Origin: JBIOHP01 sp044449065
GTDB taxonomy: Bacteria; Bacteroidota; Ignavibacteria; UBA10030; SZUA-254
Reading direction: 5' to 3'
DNA length: 64,000 bases
Assembly (NCBI GenBank): GCA_044449065.1
Contig: JBIOHP010000021.1
Location: 5,937-69,936 of the forward strand
Shown: piece after piece, positions 1-9,100 of the stretch
Position numbering within the stretch: the first letter of the stretch is position 1
How the letters are laid out: each line of letters begins with the position of its first letter
The notes under the pieces: model-generated
Databases searched by the model: none
The model's input: only the letters and a program-made list of their open reading frames with translations
Told to the model about the DNA's origin: nothing
Made by a program: the position numbers and the translations under genes

Positions 1-2
1 CG

Positions 3-236
3 GCGAAGGGGTTACTGAGCCGGGATTTCTTTATGATTTCATCTGCCCTTGCGGTAATTCAATTTTTTCCCAAAGGTCAAATATTTGATGAACAACCCGC
101 CATGACCGATTCATCCGATATCGAATTTAAAATTATCATGGAAACAGCGGGCATCCGGGTTATGAAACGCTATCGTAATGCAAAAAAGTATAATGAATCG
201 ATAACTCCCTGGGAAATGGTTCTGGATAATTTTTAA
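3..236 (+). CDS. C-terminal fragment of unknown protein
   Basis: The frame is open from the left edge of the window and ends with TAA at 236, giving about 77 residues of a C-terminus. An internal ATG at 33 exists, but the frame reads back through it, so the gene probably starts outside the window. The segment is mixed hydrophobic then charged, ending in ITPWEMVLDNF. I recognise no domain. It faces the radical SAM gene at 379-1137 tail to tail. It could be a chance open frame, since there is too little sequence to judge. Confidence 0.4.
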   Translation, partial: AKGLLSRDFFMISSALAVIQFFPKGQIFDEQPAMTDSSDIEFKIIMETAGIRVMKRYRNAKKYNESITPWEMVLDNF

Positions 237-378
237 CCATCTACGTTTAACCGAGAATACCCACTTCGGAGGCAAAGGGTGAAAGGTTCGCATTGGGAGT
301 AAGAGACGATAGACAGAGTCGGCGGAGATAAATCAATACAGATTACCTATGATCCAAAACCGGCGGGGTATCGATAAT

Positions 379-1137
379 TTAATAGACTTCCGCGCTGATG
401 CTTTCTTTCAAAACCATCTCTCTAACCCTCATGAGATCAATTCTGCTGACCGGCGAAATGTGCCTGGAGGGATATCCCCGATCCAGGGTGTAGATTTGAA
501 CATGAGTAGGGGAGAGGTATTTAATTCTTTCAAGCCAGGGTTGAATGTTGTCCGGCCGGAAATTTCCCTCGTCGCCCTCAGTCCACATTGTCTGGATGAT
601 GATATTTTTCATTGACTTCAATCCTTCAATGATATCATCAAACCGGACGCCGGTGGTGGGACGATTGAACCGGTTGAAATTCTCATGAGTTCCGGCGTCA
701 ATTTTCATAATTTGATAATCCAGCTTTTGGATGGCATCGCGGACTCCTTCATCATTGATCTGGGTACTGTTTGTTAGTATTGCGGTTTTAGTTCCGGGGA
801 TAATTCTCTTTTTCAGATCAATTATACCATCGACGATTACAGGAAAATCAGGATGCATCGTTGCCTCGCCGTTGCCCGAAAACGTGAGAAAATCCGGCGC
901 CGGGGCGCATTTCATGATGCCCGTTCTCACTGCTTCAAAGATTTGTTCGATGGTAAACCATGGAGGACTTTGTAAGTCATCCTGCGCGTCGAATTGCGTC
1001 CAGCCGTACTGGCAGTAAACACAATTTAAAGTGCAAATTTTTTTCTTGAAGGGGAGAATATTAATGCCCAGCGAACGTCCCAACCGGCGGGATTTGATGG
1101 GCCCATAAATTATGTGTTTTTGTAATTCAAGGAGCAT
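379..1137 (-). CDS. Radical SAM protein, COG0731-like Fe-S oxidoreductase
   Basis: A 252-residue radical SAM enzyme. The cluster-binding CxxxCxxC motif is visible as CTLNCVYC (Cys35, Cys39, Cys42), and a GNGEAT stretch near residue 90 matches the SAM-contacting GGE-type motif. The N-terminus YGPIKSRRLGRSLGINILP is typical of the COG0731 group, whose archaeal members include the wybutosine enzyme TYW1. The bacterial members are mostly uncharacterised, so the substrate is unknown. No extra C-terminal Fe-S (SPASM) cysteines are present. It is monocistronic on the minus strand, followed upstream by about 127 bases of AT-rich DNA and then the end of the polyferredoxin gene. Confidence 0.85.
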   Translation of the reverse strand: MLLELQKHIIYGPIKSRRLGRSLGINILPFKKKICTLNCVYCQYGWTQFDAQDDLQSPPWFTIEQIFEAVRTGIMKCAPAPDFLTFSGNGEATMHPDFPVIVDGIIDLKKRIIPGTKTAILTNSTQINDEGVRDAIQKLDYQIMKIDAGTHENFNRFNRPTTGVRFDDIIEGLKSMKNIIIQTMWTEGDEGNFRPDNIQPWLERIKYLSPTHVQIYTLDRGYPSRHISPVSRIDLMRVREMVLKESISAEVY

Positions 1138-1264
1138 AAAAGTTGATAGATATGGAGTATGTTTAGTGTGACCATTCCTGCTATGAAAAATGATAAATAT
1201 ATCAGAATGATAAGGTTCTTTTAAATTATACGAGAAAGTTTTTTATAAATCAATAAATAATGCA

Positions 1265-2839
1265 TCAAAATGGAAAATCCTGGCTGCTCTCGAATCCTTT
1301 TTCAATTTTCTTCTCAATTGGCTTTTGTGCGAGAGCGTGAACGCAATTCGCAACAACATAAATAGCTTTTCTGGGTACGGTCGGGCAGGCGTGCTCGCAG
1401 GCGCCGCATCCGATGCAAACATCATTGTTTAACTCTGGAATGGAAAGTTTTCCTTCAAATTTCACCATGTGGACAGCTTTCGTGGGACAGTGTTCGGAAC
1501 AAGCCCCGCAATCCTGTTTCTTTGTTACAACAATACAATCTTCCCGATTGAAATATGATCTTCCGATCTGGACGAGTTTTTTCGCTTCACGCGTCAATGG
1601 TTTTATTGCGCCGGTCGGACAAATCTGAGTGCAAACGGTGCACTCATATGAACAATATCCTGTGGTGTAGCTCATTTTTGGTTGAAAGATGCCGGCAATT
1701 CCATAATCGAGAAATGAAGGATATAAAACGTGCGAAGGGCATGCGCCTACACATAAATGACACGCTGTGCAGAGATTCGAGAATGATTGAACTCCTCTTG
1801 ATCCCGGCGGGGAAATGGGACGCTTTCTGCTTTCATTAAAGACAGTTTTTCCGATAAATGAAGTATCGAGCGATGTTACCGCAGGAAGCCCAATAAAACC
1901 CAAAGCAGGAATTGTTTCTTTCACAATCCGTCTGCGCTCGGAACCGATCTTTGTTGGAGTCCCTGATGATGAATGCGAACTTATCGATTGAAAAACGACC
2001 CCATTCGTTGGGCAGGAGGTTATACAATTGTAGCAATTCACACATGCTGCATAATCAATCCGTTTTTCGTCCGCCTTAATGCAGCTTGCTTTGCAAACTC
2101 TTTCGCAAGCTCCGCATTCATTGCAGGAGTGCTCATCGATAACAATTTTCATTATCGAAAACCGTGAAATCAGACCAAGAAGTGCGCCGGCGGGACAAAG
2201 TGAATTGCAAAACATCCGCCCATGGTTGATGGACATATACCCCACGAGTCCAAGAAATATAAGGGCGAAGATAGTTGCCGCAACTGAAATCTCCGGCAAG
2301 GGAATGTTAAAAAGTGTAAAATTTCCATATCTTCCAAGGATTCCACCCACGAGATTATTCACTACGATTGTTGGCGGGAGCACCAGATTTGTAAATATCT
2401 TTCCAAAATTGCTGAAAGGTTCGAATAAATTCAGTATCATCATCGAGCCGGCAACTGTGAGAACGATGGTGAGCAACAATAATAAATAATGAAAGACGAA
2501 TGGAGGTTTTTCGTATTTGAACCGTTTTTTACGGTGAATCTTTTTCTCAAGGTGGATGATGATATCCTGGAATGTTCCGAGCGGGCAAAATGTGGAGCAG
2601 TAAACCCTGCCGAATAGGATGGTTAAACCAAGAATACAAAACAATCCAATCGTTGATATGCCGAATGCGGTAAGAACTTTCAGCAATGACGGAACCACCT
2701 GGAGGGAGGTGAAGACAACACGTACCCCTGGAGGTATTATGTGCCGGGGATCGATAAAAAGGATGATGAAAGATAAAAAGAAGCCTATGGAAATGTAAAC
2801 TCGGGCTTTTCTCAGCGTGTTATTTTGGGGAGATTTCAC
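1265..2839 (-). CDS. Membrane polyferredoxin (NapH/NosR-type 4Fe-4S protein)
   Basis: A 524-residue membrane iron-sulfur protein. About five hydrophobic segments lie in residues 12-205. They carry the CxxxCP pairs CSTFCP (81-86) and CNSLCP (211-216) typical of NapH/NosR/CcoG-type electron carriers. Then come ferredoxin-like clusters: CNECGACERVC (239-249), CVNCYNCITSC (266-276), CTACHLCVGAC (357-367), CSYECTVCTQIC (396-407), CGACSEHC (444-451) and CIGCGACEHAC (475-485). It probably carries electrons between the quinone pool or a cytosolic donor and a periplasmic acceptor. Its start overlaps the stop of the DUF362 gene by four bases (ATGA), so the two are translationally coupled and probably work together. 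The electron donor is not shown by the sequence. Confidence 0.82.
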   Translation of the reverse strand: MKSPQNNTLRKARVYISIGFFLSFIILFIDPRHIIPPGVRVVFTSLQVVPSLLKVLTAFGISTIGLFCILGLTILFGRVYCSTFCPLGTFQDIIIHLEKKIHRKKRFKYEKPPFVFHYLLLLLTIVLTVAGSMMILNLFEPFSNFGKIFTNLVLPPTIVVNNLVGGILGRYGNFTLFNIPLPEISVAATIFALIFLGLVGYMSINHGRMFCNSLCPAGALLGLISRFSIMKIVIDEHSCNECGACERVCKASCIKADEKRIDYAACVNCYNCITSCPTNGVVFQSISSHSSSGTPTKIGSERRRIVKETIPALGFIGLPAVTSLDTSFIGKTVFNESRKRPISPPGSRGVQSFSNLCTACHLCVGACPSHVLYPSFLDYGIAGIFQPKMSYTTGYCSYECTVCTQICPTGAIKPLTREAKKLVQIGRSYFNREDCIVVTKKQDCGACSEHCPTKAVHMVKFEGKLSIPELNNDVCIGCGACEHACPTVPRKAIYVVANCVHALAQKPIEKKIEKGFESSQDFPF

Positions 2840-3747
2840 ACAGTGATTCTCTTGATATTGAGCTTCTCTATATCTTTCCGTCCGATCTTCATCTCAGCTC
2901 CTAAAGCGATATGCCGAACATCATCGGGGTTTACGCCGAAAAGTTTTGCTGCCGCCGAATCGACCGCAATGATATCGGTGGAAATCAGTTGAGCTTTCAT
3001 TGTGACGACATCTTTAACGGATACCCCGCGCGGACCGTTGGCTTTCATAACATTATAAGCGTCGACAATATTTAAATCGGGTTTACGGAAGGTGGCAAAA
3101 TCGGCTATACATTGATGGAGATCAGTCCGATGCCAGAATCTTCTATCCCACACATTTCCCATGAGATTTTTCATTGCAATGGTTAAAGACGCTCCTTCAT
3201 GGTTTTTTAAAATGGGAACATTGATAAAAACATCTGCGCCGAGAATGAGCTCATGTTCTTTTGCGGACTTTAATGCCCTTCCCGAGGGGATTGAAACATC
3301 GTGGTAATACCCTTCGGCGTCGCCCGGAGCGATTTTACCCTTGGCGTCTTTTACCGCTCTTTCTATTCCACTATGAGTGTAGCTATCCTGCCAATCGTCG
3401 CATGTATGATCGACGACATACACTTCTTTTGCACCTGCTTCATAGCAATGTTGAATAATTCTGGATACAAGTTTCGGATTGGTGTTCCCTGCCCGCTCCG
3501 GTGTGACATCCCAGCCGATATTCGGTTTGACGACAACCTTTTGTCCTTTTTTGACAAATGCTTTCATTCCTCCTAAAGCTGCGATACCTTTATCAAACAT
3601 CACATCTGGCTCGCCGCCTTTGACCGCAACGAGATCGAACGGAGTAGGGGCGTACGCAAGAAGTTTGCCGTATTTTCCGGTCGCAAGAATTCCACCAACT
3701 GCGAGGGAAGCGCCGAAACCTTTTTTAAAAAACGAACGTCTATCCAT
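2836..3747 (-). CDS. DUF362 protein with twin-arginine signal
   Basis: A 303-residue protein whose N-terminus MDRRSFFKKGFGASLAVGG is a twin-arginine signal followed by a hydrophobic stretch, so it is probably exported folded. The body matches the DUF362 family: a VVVKPNIGWD stretch near residue 70, KNHEGASLTIAMKNLMGNVW near 180, and a C-terminal DIIAVDSAAAKLFG. DUF362 proteins are often found fused to or beside 4Fe-4S ferredoxins, but their reaction is not established. Here the partner is the polyferredoxin gene, which overlaps it by four bases. This copy has no cysteine cluster of its own, so any redox cofactor would come from the partner. Confidence 0.78.
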   Translation of the reverse strand: MDRRSFFKKGFGASLAVGGILATGKYGKLLAYAPTPFDLVAVKGGEPDVMFDKGIAALGGMKAFVKKGQKVVVKPNIGWDVTPERAGNTNPKLVSRIIQHCYEAGAKEVYVVDHTCDDWQDSYTHSGIERAVKDAKGKIAPGDAEGYYHDVSIPSGRALKSAKEHELILGADVFINVPILKNHEGASLTIAMKNLMGNVWDRRFWHRTDLHQCIADFATFRKPDLNIVDAYNVMKANGPRGVSVKDVVTMKAQLISTDIIAVDSAAAKLFGVNPDDVRHIALGAEMKIGRKDIEKLNIKRITV

Positions 3748-4070
3748 AGCTGTAAACCTTAGCGGTAATTGAATTTAAAACTGAATGATGATCTACAAAT
3801 AGCATACCAACCTAAAATTTATGGATTTTAAGCAGAAATTGCCTATTCGTTGAATTTAATCAGGTGTGCTGTATCAAATTTGAGATGAATTCATCCGAAA
3901 GGATGGATTTCCTTGGAGTGCGTCGAGGGTAGATGAGTAATTCCTCTTTGAGATAGGTATAGAAGCCGATTGCGTTCACGAGTAAAAATACCAGATAGGA
4001 TTTACCTGGCTGGCGACCCCATACCTGGGTATCCCAGCCAGATTTAATCTGTCGAACTTTATCCCGGATT
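3748..4070. other. Intergenic gap with one hairpin
   Basis: There is no supported gene in these 323 bases. The gap lies between the DUF362 start and the end of the DPP-IV gene, both on the minus strand. It holds the upstream region of the DUF362 gene on its left side and a GC-rich hairpin at 4006-4041 on its right. No convincing promoter boxes were found. Confidence 0.5.
4006..4041 (-). terminator. Hairpin downstream of DPP-IV gene, possible terminator
   Basis: Arms CTGGCTGG (4006-4013) and CCAGCCAG (4034-4041) pair perfectly, with a further inner ACCC/GGGT pairing. It lies about 30 bases past the stop of the minus-strand peptidase gene. There is no T-run after it on that strand, so it may instead be a mRNA-stabilising or repeat-type hairpin. 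Confidence 0.35.
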
Positions 4071-6287
4071 TTACTTGCTGAACAATTTCTCCGGAAATTC
4101 TATTTCCAATAAATATTTGTAATAAAACCGGTATGTCTCGTTGCGGAGATGCGTAGCTTTCGGTCCGCCCCAGCCGTGGCGTTCGCCCGGATAGATCATC
4201 AGCTCGAAGTGTTTGCCGAGGTCTTCGAACTTATTGATAAGCTGAATGGAGTTCTGCATATGCACGTTATCATCCATCGTGCCGTGCACTATGAGCATCA
4301 TCCCTTTATATTTATCGGCGTATGTGATCGGCGAGCTCTCTTTGTATCCATCGGGGTTCTTATCCGGTGTGTTCATGTAACGTTCTGTATAATGGGAATC
4401 ATACAACGACCAATCGGTGACAGAGAAATCTGCAACGCCATGGGTAAAGTATCCTGCGCCATAGGTCATCGCCATGCAAGTTGTATACCCGCCATAGCTT
4501 CCCCCTGTGATGCAGATTTTTGTTGAATCGATAAACGCCTTTGTCCGCAGCCATTTCACAACCTCGATGTAATCGTTCATTTCCCATTTGCCGAGGTGGC
4601 GATACATTTCCGCGACGCCCTCTTTCCCAAAATGTCCTGAACCACGATGGTCAATTGCTATTTGGATCATTCCTTCCTTTGCGAACCACTGCGATCGTAT
4701 TCCGCCCCATGTATCATACACCGTTCCGGCGTTGGGACCTCCATAGATAGAGATGAGAACCGGATATTTTTTTTTAGGGTTGAAATTATCCGGTAATATC
4801 CAGGAGACCGGAAGCTCATAACCATCGGGCGTTTTTACAGTGAATAATTCTGTTTTGGCAATCTCATAATCGTCAAAATCCTTAGTTTTGCTCTTGCCCA
4901 ATTCCTTGATTTGTTTACCGGTGTTATCACATAATGCCATTTGCGAGGGTGTGGTGATATTCGAATAGGAAGTGATAAAATAACTTCCCTTTGGAGAAAT
5001 TTTGATTGAGTGTGAAAACTCCCCGAATGAGAGACGATGAATATCCCCGCCATTAAGCGAAGCGCTGTAGAAATCAGTTCTTGTTGAAACTTCTTTTCGC
5101 GCCGTGAAATAAATTTTGTCATTGGGCTCATCTACCAGCGTCACGCCTGTTACTGCCCATTTGCCCTTTGTAATTTGCCGGTCTTCGTTTCCATCAAGCG
5201 AATGATAATAGATTTGATTCCATCCGCTGCGATCACTTAAATAGATGAATCCTTTTCCATCCTTGAGAAATTCCAACGATTCAAACCACTCCACCCATGA
5301 TGTCTGGTGTTCGATATAAACATCCTTTTTGGATCCAGTTGCGGGATCGACGCCATAAAGTTTAAGCGTATCCTGATCGCGATTCATCCATTGCACCAAT
5401 AGCCGGCTGCCATCGGGAGTCCAGAACGGTGTGCCAAAATATTGATCATTTTTTGCATTAAAATCCGCCCAGGTAATATTTCCATTGCTGATGGTGACGA
5501 CACCGATTTTCACTTCGGGATTGGGATCTCCAACTTCGGGGTAATGTGTTTTTTCAAGGAAGCCGTGTTGTCCTTCGGAATTATAGATGGGAAACATTGG
5601 CACTTTCGTTTCATCGAAATGATAGAACGCCAGATTTTTACTATCGGGCGACCACCAAAAAGCTCGATAGTGAGACGGTCTGCCAAATATTTCCTCATAA
5701 TATACCCATGCCGCCCATCCATTATAGATTACATCGGCGCCGTCGTTTGTATAGCGGTTCTCTTTACCAGTCGCTATTTCAATTGAATAGAGATCGTTAT
5801 CCCGTGTGAATGCCACGTACCTGCTATCGGGGGAGAGGGTGGGATTTTTTTCTTCCGATGGTGTTTGTGTGAGCCGCTTAAACTCCTTAGTCTCGGTATC
5901 GAAATAATAGAGGTCTTTATCTTTAACATAAATCAATTTCGTGTATGATTCATTTGATGACGCAGGTGAATTAATATCAATGCTGGTATCCACCAAAGAT
6001 TTATACTGATCCATATCGCGGAAGAGCTTTTCCTCGCCGGTGTTTACATCAATCGAATAAACTTTTGAGGCCTTCTCACCCTCTTTTTTCTTCTGTTCGA
6101 GATAGTGGGAGTCATCCGACCATCCCTGAATGTTTGGTAAGGGCTTGGTGAGTTTCGGCTCTCCATTTTTAAATATCTGTTCCCACGTTAAATGTTTCTT
6201 TTCCTGCGATGGAGAAAAAGAAACAGCAATAATGGTAAAAATGAAGAGGCAAAACGAAAACTGTAAGTATTGTTTGATCCGGTTCAT
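4071..6287 (-). CDS. Dipeptidyl peptidase IV, S9B family
   Basis: A 738-residue exported serine peptidase that removes dipeptides after proline or alanine. An N-terminal signal (residues about 7-24, hydrophobic) is followed by the DPP-IV beta-propeller. The paired glutamates of YYEEIFGR near residue 200 bind the substrate amino terminus in this family. The C-terminal alpha/beta hydrolase has Ser597 in GGSYGGY, Asp673 in MDDNVH and His704 in GERHGW. The spacing is close to that of characterised DPP-IV enzymes. Length is normal and nothing is missing. The next gene upstream is another S9 peptidase on the same strand, 95 bases away, so both may serve peptide scavenging in the periplasm. Confidence 0.9.
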   Translation of the reverse strand: MNRIKQYLQFSFCLFIFTIIAVSFSPSQEKKHLTWEQIFKNGEPKLTKPLPNIQGWSDDSHYLEQKKKEGEKASKVYSIDVNTGEEKLFRDMDQYKSLVDTSIDINSPASSNESYTKLIYVKDKDLYYFDTETKEFKRLTQTPSEEKNPTLSPDSRYVAFTRDNDLYSIEIATGKENRYTNDGADVIYNGWAAWVYYEEIFGRPSHYRAFWWSPDSKNLAFYHFDETKVPMFPIYNSEGQHGFLEKTHYPEVGDPNPEVKIGVVTISNGNITWADFNAKNDQYFGTPFWTPDGSRLLVQWMNRDQDTLKLYGVDPATGSKKDVYIEHQTSWVEWFESLEFLKDGKGFIYLSDRSGWNQIYYHSLDGNEDRQITKGKWAVTGVTLVDEPNDKIYFTARKEVSTRTDFYSASLNGGDIHRLSFGEFSHSIKISPKGSYFITSYSNITTPSQMALCDNTGKQIKELGKSKTKDFDDYEIAKTELFTVKTPDGYELPVSWILPDNFNPKKKYPVLISIYGGPNAGTVYDTWGGIRSQWFAKEGMIQIAIDHRGSGHFGKEGVAEMYRHLGKWEMNDYIEVVKWLRTKAFIDSTKICITGGSYGGYTTCMAMTYGAGYFTHGVADFSVTDWSLYDSHYTERYMNTPDKNPDGYKESSPITYADKYKGMMLIVHGTMDDNVHMQNSIQLINKFEDLGKHFELMIYPGERHGWGGPKATHLRNETYRFYYKYLLEIEFPEKLFSK

Positions 6288-6382
6288 GTTATTTACTCCA
6301 TACTAATAGTTCGGATGATCAGCGCAAATGAATAGTATAAATCTATGTGAGTTATATGTCTTGGACTATTTTATAAATGATC

Positions 6383-8449
6383 TTATTTTACATCCTGGTT
6401 ACGCACCATTTTGGTCATATCGTAGGGTGCGGGATCACCGCCAAGATATTTATGGAACCAATCAAGATGCGCATTATAGTACAGCGGCATCGATTTAACT
6501 CCGTTGGGCCAATGTCCGTCATTCGGAAATACGATTATTCGCGATGGCACATTCATTTCCTGCAGATCGGTGAAGAATTCTAAACTCTGAGTATAGGGGA
6601 CCCGGAAATCCTTTTCGCCGGTGATGACCATGCAGGGAGTTTTAAAATTTTTCACCGAGTTATTGGGTGAAAACTTTTGGTAGAGGTCTGAAGTCCATGG
6701 CGTTCCTCCCAGATCCCATTCCGGGAACCATAATTCTTCGGTTGCCCCGTGCATTGCCGTTAAATCATAAACGCCCATCATGGAAGCAATTGCTTTGAAG
6801 CGGGTGGTGTGTCCTTCCAACCACATCATAAAATATCCGCCGTACGACCATCCCATCGCGCCGATGCGGTCTTTATCAACGTAGGGAAGTTGCTCCAATG
6901 AATCAGTCACCGCCATGACGTCTTGATACACAGCTCCGTTCCAGTCCTTTGAGATTTCTGCGCAGAATTCCTGACCATAACCGTTCGATCCATGCGGGTT
7001 GGGAAATACTACGATATAACCGGAACCGGGATACATTTGCCAGTCGCCGCGGAATGCGTCAAGCCATTGTTGCTGCGGTCCCCCGTGAACGTTCACGATG
7101 ACGGGATATTTTTTGGATGGGTCGAAATTATGCGGTTTGACAATAAAAGTATGAATTTTAGATCCGCTCGGCGATGGAATCCACATTTCTTCGGCGGGAC
7201 GAACATCAACCTGATCGAGAAGCTCTTTATTCAAGAATGTGATTTGTTTGGCGTCTTTTCCGTCAATGGTTGCGCTCCATAATTCCGACGGCTCGCCAAC
7301 CGACCGGTGGATGTAGACAATCGTTTCGTTATCAGGTGAGAGAGCAAAGGCGTCGATAGCTTGATGCTCGAGAATTTTTGTGATTTTTTTTGTTTTGACG
7401 TCTATTTTATAAAAAGGGGTATGTCCCTGGTACTGAGCGGTGAAATAAATAGTTTTAGAATCGTTTGACCACTTGATATCGTTCTCCCAGTTGTCGAATT
7501 TATCTGTTAGTATTGTGCTCTCGCCGGTACTGCGGTTGTATAATGCTATCTTGAACAGGTCCGATTCATATCCGTTTATTCTCTGCAGTTTGTATGCGAT
7601 ATATTTTCCATCGGGCGAATATTGCGGGTTGCCGTCATACGACTTATTTGCGGTAGTGATGCATTTTGCTTCTCCACCCGCTGAATTGACGATCCACAGA
7701 TCTTTATTGTTGGTGCGTTCTTCCATTCCGCTATGATCCGATACATAGCATATTTCATTTCCGTCGGGCGAGCAAGTAAATCCAAGTCCACCCAATTCAA
7801 AAGATGGAGCGTCGAATTCGCCGGGTGTGAGATCGGTATAGCGTTTTGATTCGATATCGTAAATAAACGTATGCGTAACCTTGCCATCTTTCCATGCCGT
7901 CCAATGCCTGTAAAGGAGATGATCAGTCACATGCGCCTGGATAGGTCCTTTGCTCATGGTGCTATCGTTAAGTTTGTTGCAGTCGTTATCGGCGCCGCAA
8001 TCTCCAAATACTTCAGCTGAGAAAATAAGGTGTTTACCGTCGGGAGTCCATTCCGCGTCTCCAACGCCCATAGCGAAATCCGTGATATGCTCTGGAATGC
8101 CGCCTTCGGCAGGCATACGCCATGCTTGTGATCCATTTTCACGGCTTGAAATAAAGAGGAGCCATTTACCATCGGGCGACCACCGGGGATGATTATCAGG
8201 CCCGGGCGTATCGGTAAGGTTGCGAATGTCGCTGCCATCGGCATTCATAACGTAAACATCCTGGTTGGATTTTCCTTTCTCAAGGTTGCTCTCTGTCACG
8301 ACGAATGCAATTTTTTTGCCGTCAGGGGAAAAGTTCGGATCGGCGACAGATTTTAATTTATAGAGATCGGAAAGTACGAAAGCTCGTTTCTGACTGAATG
8401 CAGTAACGGAGAGTAACAGAACGAAGAAACATATGAAAATATTTTTCAT
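6383..8449 (-). CDS. S9 family prolyl-oligopeptidase-like peptidase
   Basis: A secreted acylaminoacyl/oligopeptidase-type serine peptidase of 688 residues. The ATG at 8449 is chosen because it is followed at once by a clear signal peptide (MKNIFICFFVLLLSVTAFSQ) and preceded by AGGA seven bases upstream. The frame stays open for another 51 codons but that extension has no family character. PD40/WD40-like propeller blades with repeated SPDGK motifs fill residues about 35-390. The hydrolase domain has Ser535 in GWSYGGY, Asp614 in GEKDFRVP and His646 in NDGHW. It differs from its neighbour in lacking the DPP-IV double-glutamate motif, so it is more likely an oligopeptidase or tripeptidyl peptidase. 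Confidence 0.88.
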   Translation of the reverse strand: MKNIFICFFVLLLSVTAFSQKRAFVLSDLYKLKSVADPNFSPDGKKIAFVVTESNLEKGKSNQDVYVMNADGSDIRNLTDTPGPDNHPRWSPDGKWLLFISSRENGSQAWRMPAEGGIPEHITDFAMGVGDAEWTPDGKHLIFSAEVFGDCGADNDCNKLNDSTMSKGPIQAHVTDHLLYRHWTAWKDGKVTHTFIYDIESKRYTDLTPGEFDAPSFELGGLGFTCSPDGNEICYVSDHSGMEERTNNKDLWIVNSAGGEAKCITTANKSYDGNPQYSPDGKYIAYKLQRINGYESDLFKIALYNRSTGESTILTDKFDNWENDIKWSNDSKTIYFTAQYQGHTPFYKIDVKTKKITKILEHQAIDAFALSPDNETIVYIHRSVGEPSELWSATIDGKDAKQITFLNKELLDQVDVRPAEEMWIPSPSGSKIHTFIVKPHNFDPSKKYPVIVNVHGGPQQQWLDAFRGDWQMYPGSGYIVVFPNPHGSNGYGQEFCAEISKDWNGAVYQDVMAVTDSLEQLPYVDKDRIGAMGWSYGGYFMMWLEGHTTRFKAIASMMGVYDLTAMHGATEELWFPEWDLGGTPWTSDLYQKFSPNNSVKNFKTPCMVITGEKDFRVPYTQSLEFFTDLQEMNVPSRIIVFPNDGHWPNGVKSMPLYYNAHLDWFHKYLGGDPAPYDMTKMVRNQDVK

Positions 8450-8656
8450 GGCGGATTCCTGAAAAAGGGTGGAACAATGAATAAATGGCCTAAATGTGGT
8501 ATTCAGGCATATAAATAGTGTAAAAATATAAGGAATTTGGAGGAGTGATTCAATCCACGACTGATTAGCGATGGATTGTGAATTACTGAATGGAAAGGTC
8601 ATTCAGCAGCGCGGCATTACCTATTTTTATTCACTTAACAAGTGGCGAATCGCGGC

Positions 8657-9100
8657 TCAAAGCGGGATTTGGTTGTAAAGGACCCAATAAAGACCGAGTT
8701 CAGAAACCGCCTTAAAAAATTTTTCAAATTCCACGGGTTTGGTGATATAACTGTTTACGCCAAGTTTATAACTTTCCACGATATCGCGATCCTCCTGAGA
8801 AGAGGAGAGCACGACCACTGGCGTGGATTGAGTTCGAGGATCGGATTTAATTCTCTTCAGCACTTCCAATCCATTGATTTTCGGTAGTTTTAAATCAAGA
8901 AGGATCAGCTTAGGTGTACGCTCAACAGATCGATTGCTGTATGCTCCTTCAGCAAAGAGGAAATCCAGAGCTTGTGCGCCGTCTGAAAGAACGATAACAT
9001 TGTTTGACAAGTTATTTTTTTTTAAAGCCCGCAGTGTCAATTCGCTGTCGTAGGGATTGTCTTCAATGACGAGGATTTCGACTTCCTGGTCGTTATGCAT
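8657..9100 (-). CDS. Single-domain response regulator (CheY/Rcp1-like)
   Basis: A 147-residue receiver domain with no output domain. The acidic pair is in VIEDN (13-14), the phospho-acceptor is Asp69 in LLDLKLP, the switch serine is near residue 99 and the conserved lysine is Lys121 in TKPVEF. It resembles the Rcp1 group of receivers that pair with phytochrome-like or PAS kinases. The start at 9100 is used because it has AAGG upstream and begins the receiver fold directly. It overlaps the end of the kinase gene by eight bases, so the two are one operon and a cognate pair. Output is presumably through protein contact, with target unknown. Confidence 0.88.
   Translation of the reverse strand: MHNDQEVEILVIEDNPYDSELTLRALKKNNLSNNVIVLSDGAQALDFLFAEGAYSNRSVERTPKLILLDLKLPKINGLEVLKRIKSDPRTQSTPVVVLSSSQEDRDIVESYKLGVNSYITKPVEFEKFFKAVSELGLYWVLYNQIPL

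Noticed and set aside
349..1018. Two plus-strand frames over the radical SAM gene
   Set aside because: They are antisense to a protein with an intact CxxxCxxC motif and have no supporting features.
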